From: Podocnemis expansa
Lineage: Eukaryota > Chordata > Testudines > Podocnemididae
Assembly (NCBI GenBank): GCA_007922195.1
Contig: ML682121.1
Span: 2,505,382 to 2,569,381, forward strand
DNA length: 64,000 nt
Direction of reading: 5' to 3'
This document shows positions 31,035 through 43,000 of this stretch, piece by piece. Numbering within the stretch: position 1 is the first letter of the stretch; every line of letters starts with the position of its first letter. The notes beneath the pieces were generated by a model. The model did no database searches, had not been told where the DNA came from, and saw only the letters and a list, made by a program, of their open reading frames with translations. The translations under genes and the position numbers were made by a program.

Positions 31035-34000
31035 CTGCAGAAAAACAAAGAAGTCACTAGTGGAGTCTAGATCTATATCATGTAAATGTTCCTTGTTCTA
31101 ACATGTGGACTGGATGTGGAATTGTTGGTTAACATTTTTTTTTCCCTGCATGGTTCAAACACCTCACTGAGGCTATGTCTACATTGGCAAATTAGTCCGG
31201 TCTAAGGAAGCTTAGTTCAAACTAAGTGCAGGCAAGATATGAACTAAGGGTTAGTTTGAACATAAAAAGTTTGAACTAAGGCATTAGTTTGAATTAGCTA
31301 TTCGTTCTAGTTTGAACTAACATTTAGTTTGTGGGATTTTCTCCCACAAAAGCTCATGCGATAAATAAATTTGTTAGTCTTTAAGCGCCACAGGACTTCT
31401 TGCTTCTTTTAATTAGAATAAAATCTTGGTGGAATGGGATCTTTCTTGTAAAACAGCCATCAGGATGGGGGATAGTAGCCATGACTACTGAATTACTTAT
31501 GCTTGAGCCTAGCTAAGTGGGTATGTGTATGTGAGAGACATGCACACAAGCAAAGATTAGGAGAACAGATGCTGAAAACAGAGGTTGCCCATTTCTCCTC
31601 CACAACCTTTCTTCCCTCTAGCTGTCATCTGCTCCTGGAGTCCACCAAATTAATTATAAACTATATATTCAGTTTCTGTGTAGCACTTGCCATCAACCAA
31701 ACTCTTCCTGACTAATAACAGAGCCTCAAATTTCAGCCTTAGTTTCATTTTTGTAGGTTGCAAGAGTTTTTGCACTTGTATATGGGAGTGAGAAAGCGTT
31801 AATATTACAGTAATGCCTGTGTCACTGTATGTTATTTATTAAGTGTATTAGAGCGTCAGTCATGAAGCAGCACCTTCTTGTGCTTGGAGTAGTACATATA
31901 ACAAAAAGACAGCCCTTCCTCTAAAATTTCCAACTTAAGTTGTAAGACAAGACACAACAGATGGAGACAGATGAGAGAATGCAAAGAAAAAATGAGACGA
32001 GGGTCAATGGATGAGATGGCAGATTACATGTGCACTTGTCACACTGGAGGAAGGCCATGTCTATGCTACAGAGTTTATGGAAACTACGAAAATTAACATG
32101 TCTACACTACAGAGCTTACAGAAGCACAGTCACTATGGCTTTGTCTACACTTGGATTGTTAAATCAACTTAAGGTGAACTAATTAAATCGAACTAACAAT
32201 CATTAAATCAAATTAAGTTAAATTGAAGTAACATGGCTCCCCTAGAAACCCAAACTGAACTACCATGTCCATGAACAGGACTTTCTAGTTCAATTTAGGA
32301 GAAGGGCACTGTGAGAGGTGTGGCAACATGGCCCCCAAGAAGAGCAGTGCCCTCACCCAATATATAGAAAGAGGAAGGCACCCTGGGAGGAAGAAGGGCA
32401 AAAAGTGTTAATTCGAAGTAATGGTTAGTTCGAATTAAATGGCTACACTGGGTTAAATTGAATTAAATTCGATTTAACCATCATTTCAAATTTAAGGGAG
32501 GTTTTATCATTTCGAAATGACCTTTCCTTATTTTGAATTGAGGGAGGTCCTTATTTTGAACTAAGTAAAGCTAGTTTAACTATGCAATACTTTAAATCTA
32601 ATTAATCATCATTAATTTGATTTAAAGTGTAAGTGTAGACATAGCCTATAAGAGGGGTGGCCAAACTTATGGAACTCAAGAGCCGCACAAATTGATTATT
32701 AAACCTTTGAGAGCTGCACTGAGGCATATAACAATATACTTTTACCTACTCCAAAATTACTAAGTTTAAAATTCATTGCACAGTTTAATTTTATTGTAAA
32801 AAGAGGGCAAATATTGATCCTACTAATGTTAGATTCCAATAATTACTTAAGATTACCTTGAAAACTAGGCTTATACACTAAAAACTTAGCTGTTGCTCGA
32901 TGTAGAAGACTGCAGGCTAGCCGTGAGTTTCTTTTAAATGTGGGCAGTAACTTGTCAATGCAGTAGGAAAAAGCTCTCTCAGGTGCTGATCTCTAAGCAT
33001 TGCATAATGTTTCGATTTAACATATTTCATTGTGGAATACAATGCTTCACAGCAGTTAGTTGTGCCAAAAATTAAAAGTAATCTACATTCAGTTTTAAAC
33101 AATCTATTTTTTCTTCGTATTTTCATTTCTTATTATTCCACATGATGTTTAGAAGGTCGTGTAAAACATGGTTTTATCTTAACAAAGAATAAACTGCATT
33201 AGGGCCTGTGAGAAAATCTAAACATGTCACAGCTTCCCTGACCATGCCACACATCTCACCCTTCTCTGACCATGGGGCCACTTCCCTGCCAAGTCCGACA
33301 TTGTGGCCGCTTCCCTGCCATCCCTGCTCATGAGGCCATTTCCCTTCTGTCTCCAATCATGCTGCCACTTCCTCTCAGTCTCCGACCATGCTACTGCTTC
33401 CTTACCATCCTTGACCACACAGCTGCTTCTCCTCCATCTCTGACCATGCAGCCACTTCCCTGCCAATCCCTGACCATGTGACCATTTTCCCTCTGTCCCC
33501 GACCATGCCACTGCTTCTCTACCGTCCCCGACCATGCCACCTCTTCCCTGCCATCCCTACCTATGCTGCACTTTTCTCTGCGAAGCTTCTCCACGAGCTA
33601 CAATTTTTCTCTCAAGAGCCGCAGTTTGGCAACTCCTGGCCTATAAGATCTCCCATGCCAACTCAGTGCCAACAAGAGAGGGTTCTTCCATCAATAATTA
33701 TTCTACTCCCAACGAGAAGCAGCAGCTGTCCACATCAGTGCTTCTGTCAGTGTAACGTAAGTTGCACAGGGGGTGGTTTCTTTCTTTCTTTCTTTCTACA
33801 GCTGAGCAGCATAAGTTATCTCAATACCAGTGGTAGTGTGGACATAGCCTCAAACTGCCATTCCAGATGGGGATGTCCAACTGCTCTCTTTTGCGGCTCA
33901 GTTTGAAAATATGATCCTCGGAATGTGAAACCTACAGTGGAAATTACCTTGAGTGCCAGCCAAGAAATTTGCCACATGAACATCCAGAATAATCCAGTTA

Positions 34001-37000
34001 CTTGGTTATGACAGCCTTAAATACAAAACATGAAGTACTCACGTTGTGTGATTTAATGGGGAACCATCCACCCACGTCAAGTTTCCCTTGGAGGTTGCCA
34101 AGTAAAATCTAGTCCAGACAGGGTATTTCCCTCCTGTGATGTTTTTTATGAATTCCTGTAGAGAGTAGAACAGGCATATTGATGACTATAACAGCCTATC
34201 ATTCACTATGGCTCAGAACCTTGAAAGTATTTAAGCTCCTTGCACTGATTTCAATTGATTTTTTTTTAAATCAAAGGCTGTTAGGGGCCTAACTCTCTTC
34301 AAAGATCCAGGCCTAGGCTTTGAAGTTCTGTGCCCAAAAGAAATCAGAATCTGACATGCAGGAGCTAAACACTGTAGTTCTGGATACGTATTTTGTAACG
34401 AGTGGTGTGATGGGCTGGATTTACTCCACACTGCAGGAGTCCAGCCAACTCTATGGGCAGTGGAAGACACCCTCCCCCCCAGTCTGCTGGGCATGCTCCA
34501 ACAGCATGAGAGAGGATATGACAACAGTTTTCAAATACCTAAAAGGTTGTTATGTGGGAAGAAAGAGAAAAAATATTCTTAATCCCAGATGATAGGACAA
34601 GAAACAACAGGTTTAAATTACAGTAAGGGAGGTTCAGCTTAGACATTAGAAACTTCCTAATGGTCACACTGATTAACCACTGGAAGAAGTTGCCTAGACA
34701 GGCTGTGGAATCTCCATCATTGGAAGTGTTTAAGAGCAGGTTAGACAAACACCTGTCAGGGATGGTTTAAGAGGGTACTTGATCCTGCCATGAGTGCAGG
34801 GAACTGGACTTGATGACCTGTCATGGTCCCTTCTAGTTTCTATGATTCTGGTATACGGTAACAAGGAGCAGCCCAGCTCATTCATGGCTGACCAGTGAAG
34901 AGGAAGGGTGTGTTCAGGAGGCCCTGAGTCAGGAGCCATGCTAGCCACATGACTCTGGGAGCCTGGAACCAGAGAGGTGTGACTGGTGGACAACCGCCCT
35001 TTGTCAACAGCCCAGACACCGAAGAAATCACCCTAGAGACCTGTGAGGCGACTCCCATAACAACCAGGTAGGAAATATCCCAGGTGGGTTGAATGGTGTA
35101 ATGGGGCGAAGTGCAGAATATGGGTCAGTGTGTTGTGGACAGATCTCTGCTGACTTCACTGCTGATACCACTTGGGCCCTGGGCTGGGGATCAGTGGAGC
35201 GGAAGGGCCTGAATCCTTCTTCTCAGGGCACCACACCTGTACAGGAGATACCCCATCATGGACTCTGGCCACTAGGCCATGCTTCTCTGACCCAACAGGT
35301 GGCTAATGGAATTGTGCTGAGGCTATGGCAGCCCAGGAAAATCTCCAGGAACCAATCAAAGCTGTGGAAATGTTGGTTTCCTTTACTCCCCTTTGACGTT
35401 CCTCACCAGGGGCAGTGGGATGGGCTTACCCTGCAACAAGCAAACAGACACAATTGCAATACTGTGGATTTCTAGCTGTCAAATTGTCTTCCAACTACAT
35501 CTCCATGGTGTTTGGAGCTGTACTTTTAAAAACGGTATATGCACTTGGGCCCAGATCTACAAAGGTATTTAACCTTATGTCTACACCTTTGGCTATGTCA
35601 ACACTAGTAAAGTAGTCCAGACTAAGCAGGCTTAGTTCAGACTAATTTGAACCCTATCTACCCTAGCCAAAGCTTAGTTTGAACTAGTTAGTTTGGCTGG
35701 TTAGTCCAAACTAGCTGCTTTGCCTAAAAATTAGTTTGAATTAAAAAAAAAAATGCAGTTTAGTTCAAACTAACTTTGAACTACTTAATTCAGACTAACC
35801 AAGTCCCAACTAATTTGTGAACCTGAGCCTTCACTTGTTCTCAGAACGAACAGTAAATAGGGATAATGGTTGGTGGGATTTCACTGTTTTCAAGTGCTCC
35901 ACGCAGTATTTAGAACCTACCATTGGCTTCCTGCAGCAGATTTAGCAATTCCTCTTCTACCCTGATCTCTGTCAATGCTCCGAGGCAGCCCTCATGCCAC
36001 AAATAGTTTTATACCACCCACAGCTAATTCATAGAGCACAGCTTTCCTCTCAGATGCAAACTTTTTCTCTGGTATTTCCAGATTTCATCACCTACTGATT
36101 GAACTTCTGCCATGCACTCTTCCAGTACTCTGCAAATACCACAGAAGAATTCTACCTTAAAGTAGGAGGTCTAGGAAGCAATAAATAGGGAAACCCTAAC
36201 AACATAACTCTGAAGAGGGGGAGAGGGGCTCTGGTGCAGGCATGAAAGTGAAGAGTGCCTCGATTTCATCTAGCTCCTCTCCCAAAATCCACATCCATCC
36301 TTGAGGGCCCGGTTGATACTTTCTCTAAGAATGGGAGCAAACCATCCCTTCTTCAATGGAATGATTCTAGGCAGGGTTTCCTGTAGTGTAAAATCTTATG
36401 GTTGGAAGAAATCTCAGGAAGTAATCTGATCCAGTCCCCCGGTCAAAGCAGGGCCAAGACCAACTAAATCATCCAAGCTGGGGTTTTGTCAAGCTGGGCC
36501 TTAAATCCTCCAAGGATGGAGATTCCACCGTCTCTCTAGGTAACCCATTCCAGTGCTTTACCAACCTCCTAGTAAAAAGATTTTACTAATGTCTAGGTTG
36601 AGACCATTACTCCTAGTTCTGTCATCGCTGGGAACAGCTTACCTCTTTCCTCCTTAGATCTCCCTTCAGGTAGCTGATGGCCACTATCAAAACCCCTCCC
36701 ACTCTTCTGCAGAAGAGAAGCCCAGTTCCCTCAACCTCTCTCCTCATCAGTCATGTACTCTCCCCACCTAATCATTTTCGTTGCTCTTTGCTGGACTCTG
36801 CATCCTGTGGAACACTCTTCTTTCATGAGGGCAACCCACCTTGGTCTCTGTGGGTATGTCTACACTTGTAAATTAGCTCGAATTAAGGAGGTTTAATTTG
36901 AATGATCTTAGTACCTGTCTACACTAGGCTTTCATTAGTTCAAATTAAGGAATTCCTTAATTCAAATTAATGAAAGCTTTGTTTAAGTCAGTAAGACCTA

Positions 37001-40000
37001 CAGGTTAATTCAAATTAGGCCCTTAGTTCAATCCTTCGTTCGAACAAAGGACAGTGTAGACTAGGATTAACCCTTCGTTCAAATTTAGTATGTTCAAATT
37101 AAGGGCAGTTAGTCTGAATTAACAAAGTGGACTAATTTGACTTAATGTCAAGCCAAATTAGTCCACTTCATTAATTCAAACTAATAAGTTTGAGTTTAGT
37201 TTGAACTACACTCAAACTTATTAGTTTGAATTAACAAATTTGAACTAACTTTTCCTAGTGTAGAGTAGATCTGTGAGTCTAACTCTACAGTCTAAGCCTT
37301 GGTTGAATGGCTAACATGGCTGCAGAGGAAACAGTTACCATAAAGTGAGTGACAGACTACAGGTCCAGTGGCTAGGATGCTAGCTGTGACTCAGGTTTCA
37401 TTCTCTGCTCTCCCACAGACTCACTGAGTGATCTTGAGCAAATCCCTATGTGCCTCAATTTCCCCATCTGTACATTGGGGTGATTTGGAGGGCAAATGAG
37501 CCACAGCAGGACTTGCTCTTCTCCCAGGGATGTTGAGATTAAAGAGTGGTAGGTGGTCAGATACCACAATAATGGGGGAGAGGGGAGGTCAGATAAACAC
37601 TGTGTTTTGATAGGTCAAGCTAGATATGTCTCCAACAGACATTTCCCTGTTCTACTATTTACTTTACCCTCTCATCCTCATCCTGGAACATGGGGATCTG
37701 AGAGCTCTTTGCTGCGCAGTAATCATGACTCTCTCTCCAGTTTTTGTTTTCTTTGGAAACCCAGTAGCACTTGTCCCCATGCAGCAGCCAGTTTGGGGGA
37801 CAGAGTTTGCAGCTGGAGTTCTCTGGAAGGGGAAATGAAAAGACATGCCAGTAATTGGACTAAAGATTCAGCAAATCGGTGGAAATGGTTCTGGAGCTTT
37901 CCTGCTCTGTCTTGTAACCAGGACTTTTTCTCTCGTAGAATTTCATGAGCTGAGAGAAGACCCAGAGACGGAATAACAGGTGCATTGTGGGTCCAGACTA
38001 AGGGGCACCCATATACATGTGGGGTGCAAGGAGCCCAGGCCTGGGACAGCAGGAGTTATGAGTCAGGATTGAGGGGCACCAGTAGATATTGGTGAGGAGG
38101 GTAGAAGACTCCTTCAGGGTGCTTGAACGCCCATTCTCCCTGCCCAACCGAATCCTTTGCTCAGTAAAACCTGCTCAGAACAGAGAGGGTCAAATGTCCC
38201 CTAACATCCTTCTATTGGAGAAGGGGCAGAGGAAGCAATCCTGCAGCCCTCTTTCCCCCATGCTCAGCTCCCTGCCAGTCTTAACCGCAACAGTTACTGG
38301 CATGGGGAAGCAATATCCTCCACCCAGCCTAACCTACCCTCATCCCTCTCTAATCAGAGATAAGGGGAAGCCAGCAGCCTTTGTGGGAAGATCTACTGAG
38401 TCAGAGCAGTGGTTCTCAGCCACTGTGTTGGGACATATTATTGTATTGCCACTCAGTGATCAGAGTGTTGCAGAGAGCTCGGGAGATGGCTGGATTTGGC
38501 ATGGGGGTCGTGGTGGGGTGAGTTGGTGTGTCCTGTAGGGTCATGGTGTACCACCAAGTGTGTTGTGACCTACAAAAGGTTGAGAACCACTGAATTAGAG
38601 CAGTGGTGCTCTAATTCAGTGGTTCTCAACCTTTTGTAGGTTGTGACTGTACAGGACCCACCAGTCCACCTCTCCCAGCCTGAATCCAGCCATCTCCCCA
38701 GCTTCCTGTGACATACTTACTACTGTGTGGTGTGTCCTAACACAGTGGTTGAGAACCAGTGAGTTACACACTGAGTAAGGCCAGAGGGGACCATTGCGGT
38801 TTCTTGTGCACCACAACCTGGAGACTTTTCACCAGCTAAGAGCATCTGCTTGAGCTGGAGCACAGGAGAGCTATTCAGATGTTTATTTTCAGATGAGGCT
38901 CCAGTCAAGAGGACTGCAGAGAAGGAGTCCTGAATGGTGACACTGCGTACATCAGAATTAATGGGTATTCTCACATCTATGAAACCTTGATGATGGGGCA
39001 CTGATCAGAAGAGAACCAGGCAGAAAGGAATGCCGGGTCTCTGCTGGATCCAAATCCCACCTCCTCCCATCCTATGGCCAGGGCCAATGTTCTGGGTTGC
39101 GGCACAGGGAGCTCTTCCACAGACGGAGAAGATCAGGCAGATAGAGCGAGTTGCGTTTACCTGCTGAGCTGTTCTGGGATGAGTCGCACAGATGTTGTCT
39201 CAGGTAAGACACCAAGCAGCAGTCTATACTGTTTCCATTTCTCTCATTGACCCCACTGCATTTATGGGCCCTCAAGGTTGCTCCAGTCTCTGCTTTTTTG
39301 CAGGGGCCCTGAAAAACTTCATAAGAACATCTATGTGAATGACTTAGGGACCAGAATGGTAAGAATATGGCATTGTAATAAACTATTCGCAGTGGTCTAT
39401 TGACTGGTAGTGGGATAGGGCATGAAAAAAGGGTAGATAAATGGAGGACTGTGTATGGGAATAGATTAGCTATCTGTCTATCCATCCCCCCTCCACTGCC
39501 TCACCTTTGTATATGAGTGAATGGATGGATAAGGTGATCTGATGGATAGAGAGACAAGGCAGTGTTTGGGGCAAGAGCAGGGCCGGCTCCACTGTGAGGC
39601 AAGAGACAGACGTGGCGTCAGGTGACAGTTCTTAGGGTTGCCTAACCCCCCCTGAAGATCAGGCTTGCTCTTGCCTCTTCAACTCTTTCCTAGAAGCTCA
39701 GGCACTGTTAGTCAACCTGCAGCTTAAGTCATGTAGGCAGAGTGCACTTTAAATCCCTCTGCACGCAGACACTGGAGATTTATGCACTTTGGAAAACCAT
39801 TTTCAGCTTCCATGAATGAGAAGGGGGGGAGGGCACCAAATCAAAATTTGTCTTGGGGCGCTACAACCCCTTGAGCTGGCCCTTGGCAAGAGGATGGCAT
39901 GTGAGGGGGCCAGATAGAGAAGGCAATGCCAGGGGATGGACAGATAGACATGAGGTGGTGTGTAAGGATTAACAGCCAGGTGAATAAATGGTCCATTACA

Positions 40001-43000
40001 AATGTTTAGGTCCATTCTACATTAGTAAAAAGGAAAAGTTATCTTGAATGGGTCCCTTGAATATCATACGTCAATGTTATCTTGTTCACGTGACATATCT
40101 TGTCTAGGTGAAGTATCTAGTCATCTCAGCAACTGGAACAGAATCTTAAATCAACTTCTTGCCCACTGGTTTGAGTATGACTCTATGGCAGGGGTCAGTA
40201 ACATTTGCTGGCCCCTGTGCCATCCCAGCCCCTTGAGCCCTCAGCAGATGCTGGGAGTATGACCAGAAAAGTGCTGGGGCTGGGCCAGAAAGGTGCCAAG
40301 GGCAGGGCCAGCAAGGGACAGGAGCCACATGCTTCTTTTCCCTGCTGACCCTGTCTCCTGGCTGGGGAGTGGGGCCAGCAGCTGCATGGTGGGGCCAGCA
40401 GGTGGAGCAGTCATGGCATGACAAGGCCAGAAGTCTTACATGCTGATGTGCATAGGCCCACATGCTAGGTTTGGCATATGTGCCAGAGGTTGCCAACCCC
40501 TGCCCTATGGCCTGGGTGACTTCCCTACTGTGTCACAGGTTTCTTATTTAATCTTGGTCAAGCCACTTTGTCTGAGTGGGTCTCAATTCCCCATCTGTAA
40601 AAGGGGTAATAGCTCTGCTTCACAGGGCAGTTTATATGGATTAATTCACTAAAAATTGTGAGGAATGCAGATATTTGGGTAATGAGGCCTAAGGGAGAAT
40701 GGCGTTGTGGAAGGATATGAGAATTTTGGATGCATTTCTGTATGTTCCCCTGACCCCCAGTGGCTGTGAGGTCTTGAGCTACTCACCCCAAATACTCAGT
40801 GCCATCACAGCTCCCAGCAGGATGATATTTCCAGCCCAGCCGACCCCCAGCGCGATCCGATGCCAGTGGGGAAATTGATGGCATTCTGTAAGATGACGTC
40901 ACCACTAAAGCAGTATCTACTAGGGTGGTCAGTTCTTTAATTTGTGAAAAATGAACACGGAGCACCAGAACCTCAACTGTCCCCTGCTCCACCTCCTCTC
41001 CCTTAAGGTCCCACTCCTACATCACCGCTTTCCTAAGGCCCTGCTCATTCTCTTTTTCTCTTGAGGCCTTGCCTCCTATTCATCTTCCCTGCTCCACACA
41101 CTGTCGCTCACTGTTCTTCCCACCTACCTCCTACTTCCAGCTGAACTGAGCTCTAAGGGCTGAGAGGTGACTGGGGCAGGATGGGAAAGGAAGAACCATG
41201 CTCTGGGGAGGGAGGGGTAGTGGGACAGGACTGAAGTGGAAAACCTACGCTCTGGGGGTAGAGGGCTGAGAGGTGAGAGAGAGCCACGCTCCAGGAGTGG
41301 GGTGGTGACTGGGGCGGAGGGGGAGTTATGCTCAGGGGACGGGAAGGCAGGATGGGGGAGCCACCAGTAGCTCTCCCCACCAGAGTGGGGCACTTCTTGA
41401 GGTCTCTAGGCTCCAGTAATCATTGCTGCTTCCCTGTCCCCGTCACACTGGTAGAGGCCGGTTATGGCTTTTAACGGGACACTGCTGGGTTCCCTTTTTG
41501 ACTAGACTTTCTGGTCAAAAACTGGAGACTTGGCAACTCTTGGCTTTGGTGGTATTAAGTGGCCTAATGAGAATAAAAAGGGCTGGAGCTTAATTATTTC
41601 CTGCCAATGCTGAGTCAAAAACCCTCCCTCATGGGGCAGGTCTCCCCTTAGCGTGGTTCAGAGACCTGTTTGTAAAGCTGTTAGGAAATCATTCCTGGAA
41701 GTCACCCTGTAACTATTCTAGCCAACATATTGCATTGTAAATTCTGGAACAATAGAACTGATGAAGACTATGAATATTCAACAAAAACAAATTAAATGTT
41801 TCCAGAAATGATCACCCCAAACTGAAATATCTTAATTTGGAAATGTTTCTTCATGGGATCTGTAGTTCAGGTTCCTCTTCTTCCCATTCCCAGGCTCCCT
41901 GTTGGACTACATCTCCCATCATGACCTATGATCATCTTTTTTGGAGAAAAGAAAATGCGCAGCAAAAAGTTCTTGGCCTTGGTGCATCATGGGAGATGTG
42001 GTCCAGCTGGGAGGCCCAGCTCATAGAAAAGACTGGGAACATGAGAAAACTGAACTGCAACTCCCATGAGGCATCAGGGCAAATGGTTTTATTTTCAGGC
42101 ATTGTGATTTTTTTTACTGAAGACTACAAACACTTTCTACAGAAAGTAAATGTGGTTTTGTGACATGCTGCACTTCACCCTTGTGGCGCGAGCTGTGTAT
42201 CATTCACGTTCACCCTTACAGTGTAACTGCATATTGTTTTGTACGAAGCATGTCATGTCAGGTGTTTTTGGAATTCTTGTGACATACTGAACATTACTAT
42301 TATGATAGTATGTTTCTTGCAAGGTCATACATGTGTACAGGTATGAAGCCTTGTCATGTCCTCAAATGTGTGTCTGACATGGTTTAAATGGATGCAGACA
42401 AACAAAAAGCTCTGTTTCCACACTCGGTAGAGGCATGCATACAGGAATAATGGACTGGCCTGAGAACATGTGTGCATTTGTGCTCAAGGGGAAGGAATCG
42501 TGCCCATTACCAGACAGAGCTGATCACCTAACCCCAAGGGGTGTCAGGGAATCTTGTTGTGAAAGAATGCTGTGAGAAAATGCAGACCAAAGGAATTTCT
42601 AACTGGTGCCTCACTGTACCCCTCTGTTCCATACACCTTGACACATACCATTCTGCCTTATCATACTGGTACAGGTGGCCTCAATCCTGTTGCTATTATC
42701 TTGTTATGTGAGATTCTGTTTCCCTCTGACCTTGCTCCCTTTTATGTAATAATGTTAGCTTGTACCAATATGAGAATGTTAGATTTTGTTACTGTTGCTG
42801 TTAAGCTATAAAAGTTTTTGTAATACATCATAGAGGCGGAGACCAGCACCTAACTGCTCTCTCCCCACTGCAGCAACTAACCCTGTTATAACCAGTAATA
42901 AACTGTTAGCTTTTGATTCTGCATTCAAGTTGGGTTCAACTGTTGTTTTTTTTTTCTTTGACATTGTTAAAAGCATGGATGCCTTTAGCTCGTGACTCTC

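Noticed and set aside
33227..33906. Overlapping open frames on both strands
   Set aside because: They are translations of the GACCATGC minisatellite.
31165..37270. CRISPR-like spaced palindromes
   Set aside because: The repeated palindromic words belong to AT-rich MITEs in a vertebrate genome; spacing is irregular and no spacers exist.
39072..39485. Full 137-codon minus-strand frame as a single gene
   Set aside because: Only 39289-39161 is bounded by splice sites in phase with the KLRB1-like exons; the rest is intron.
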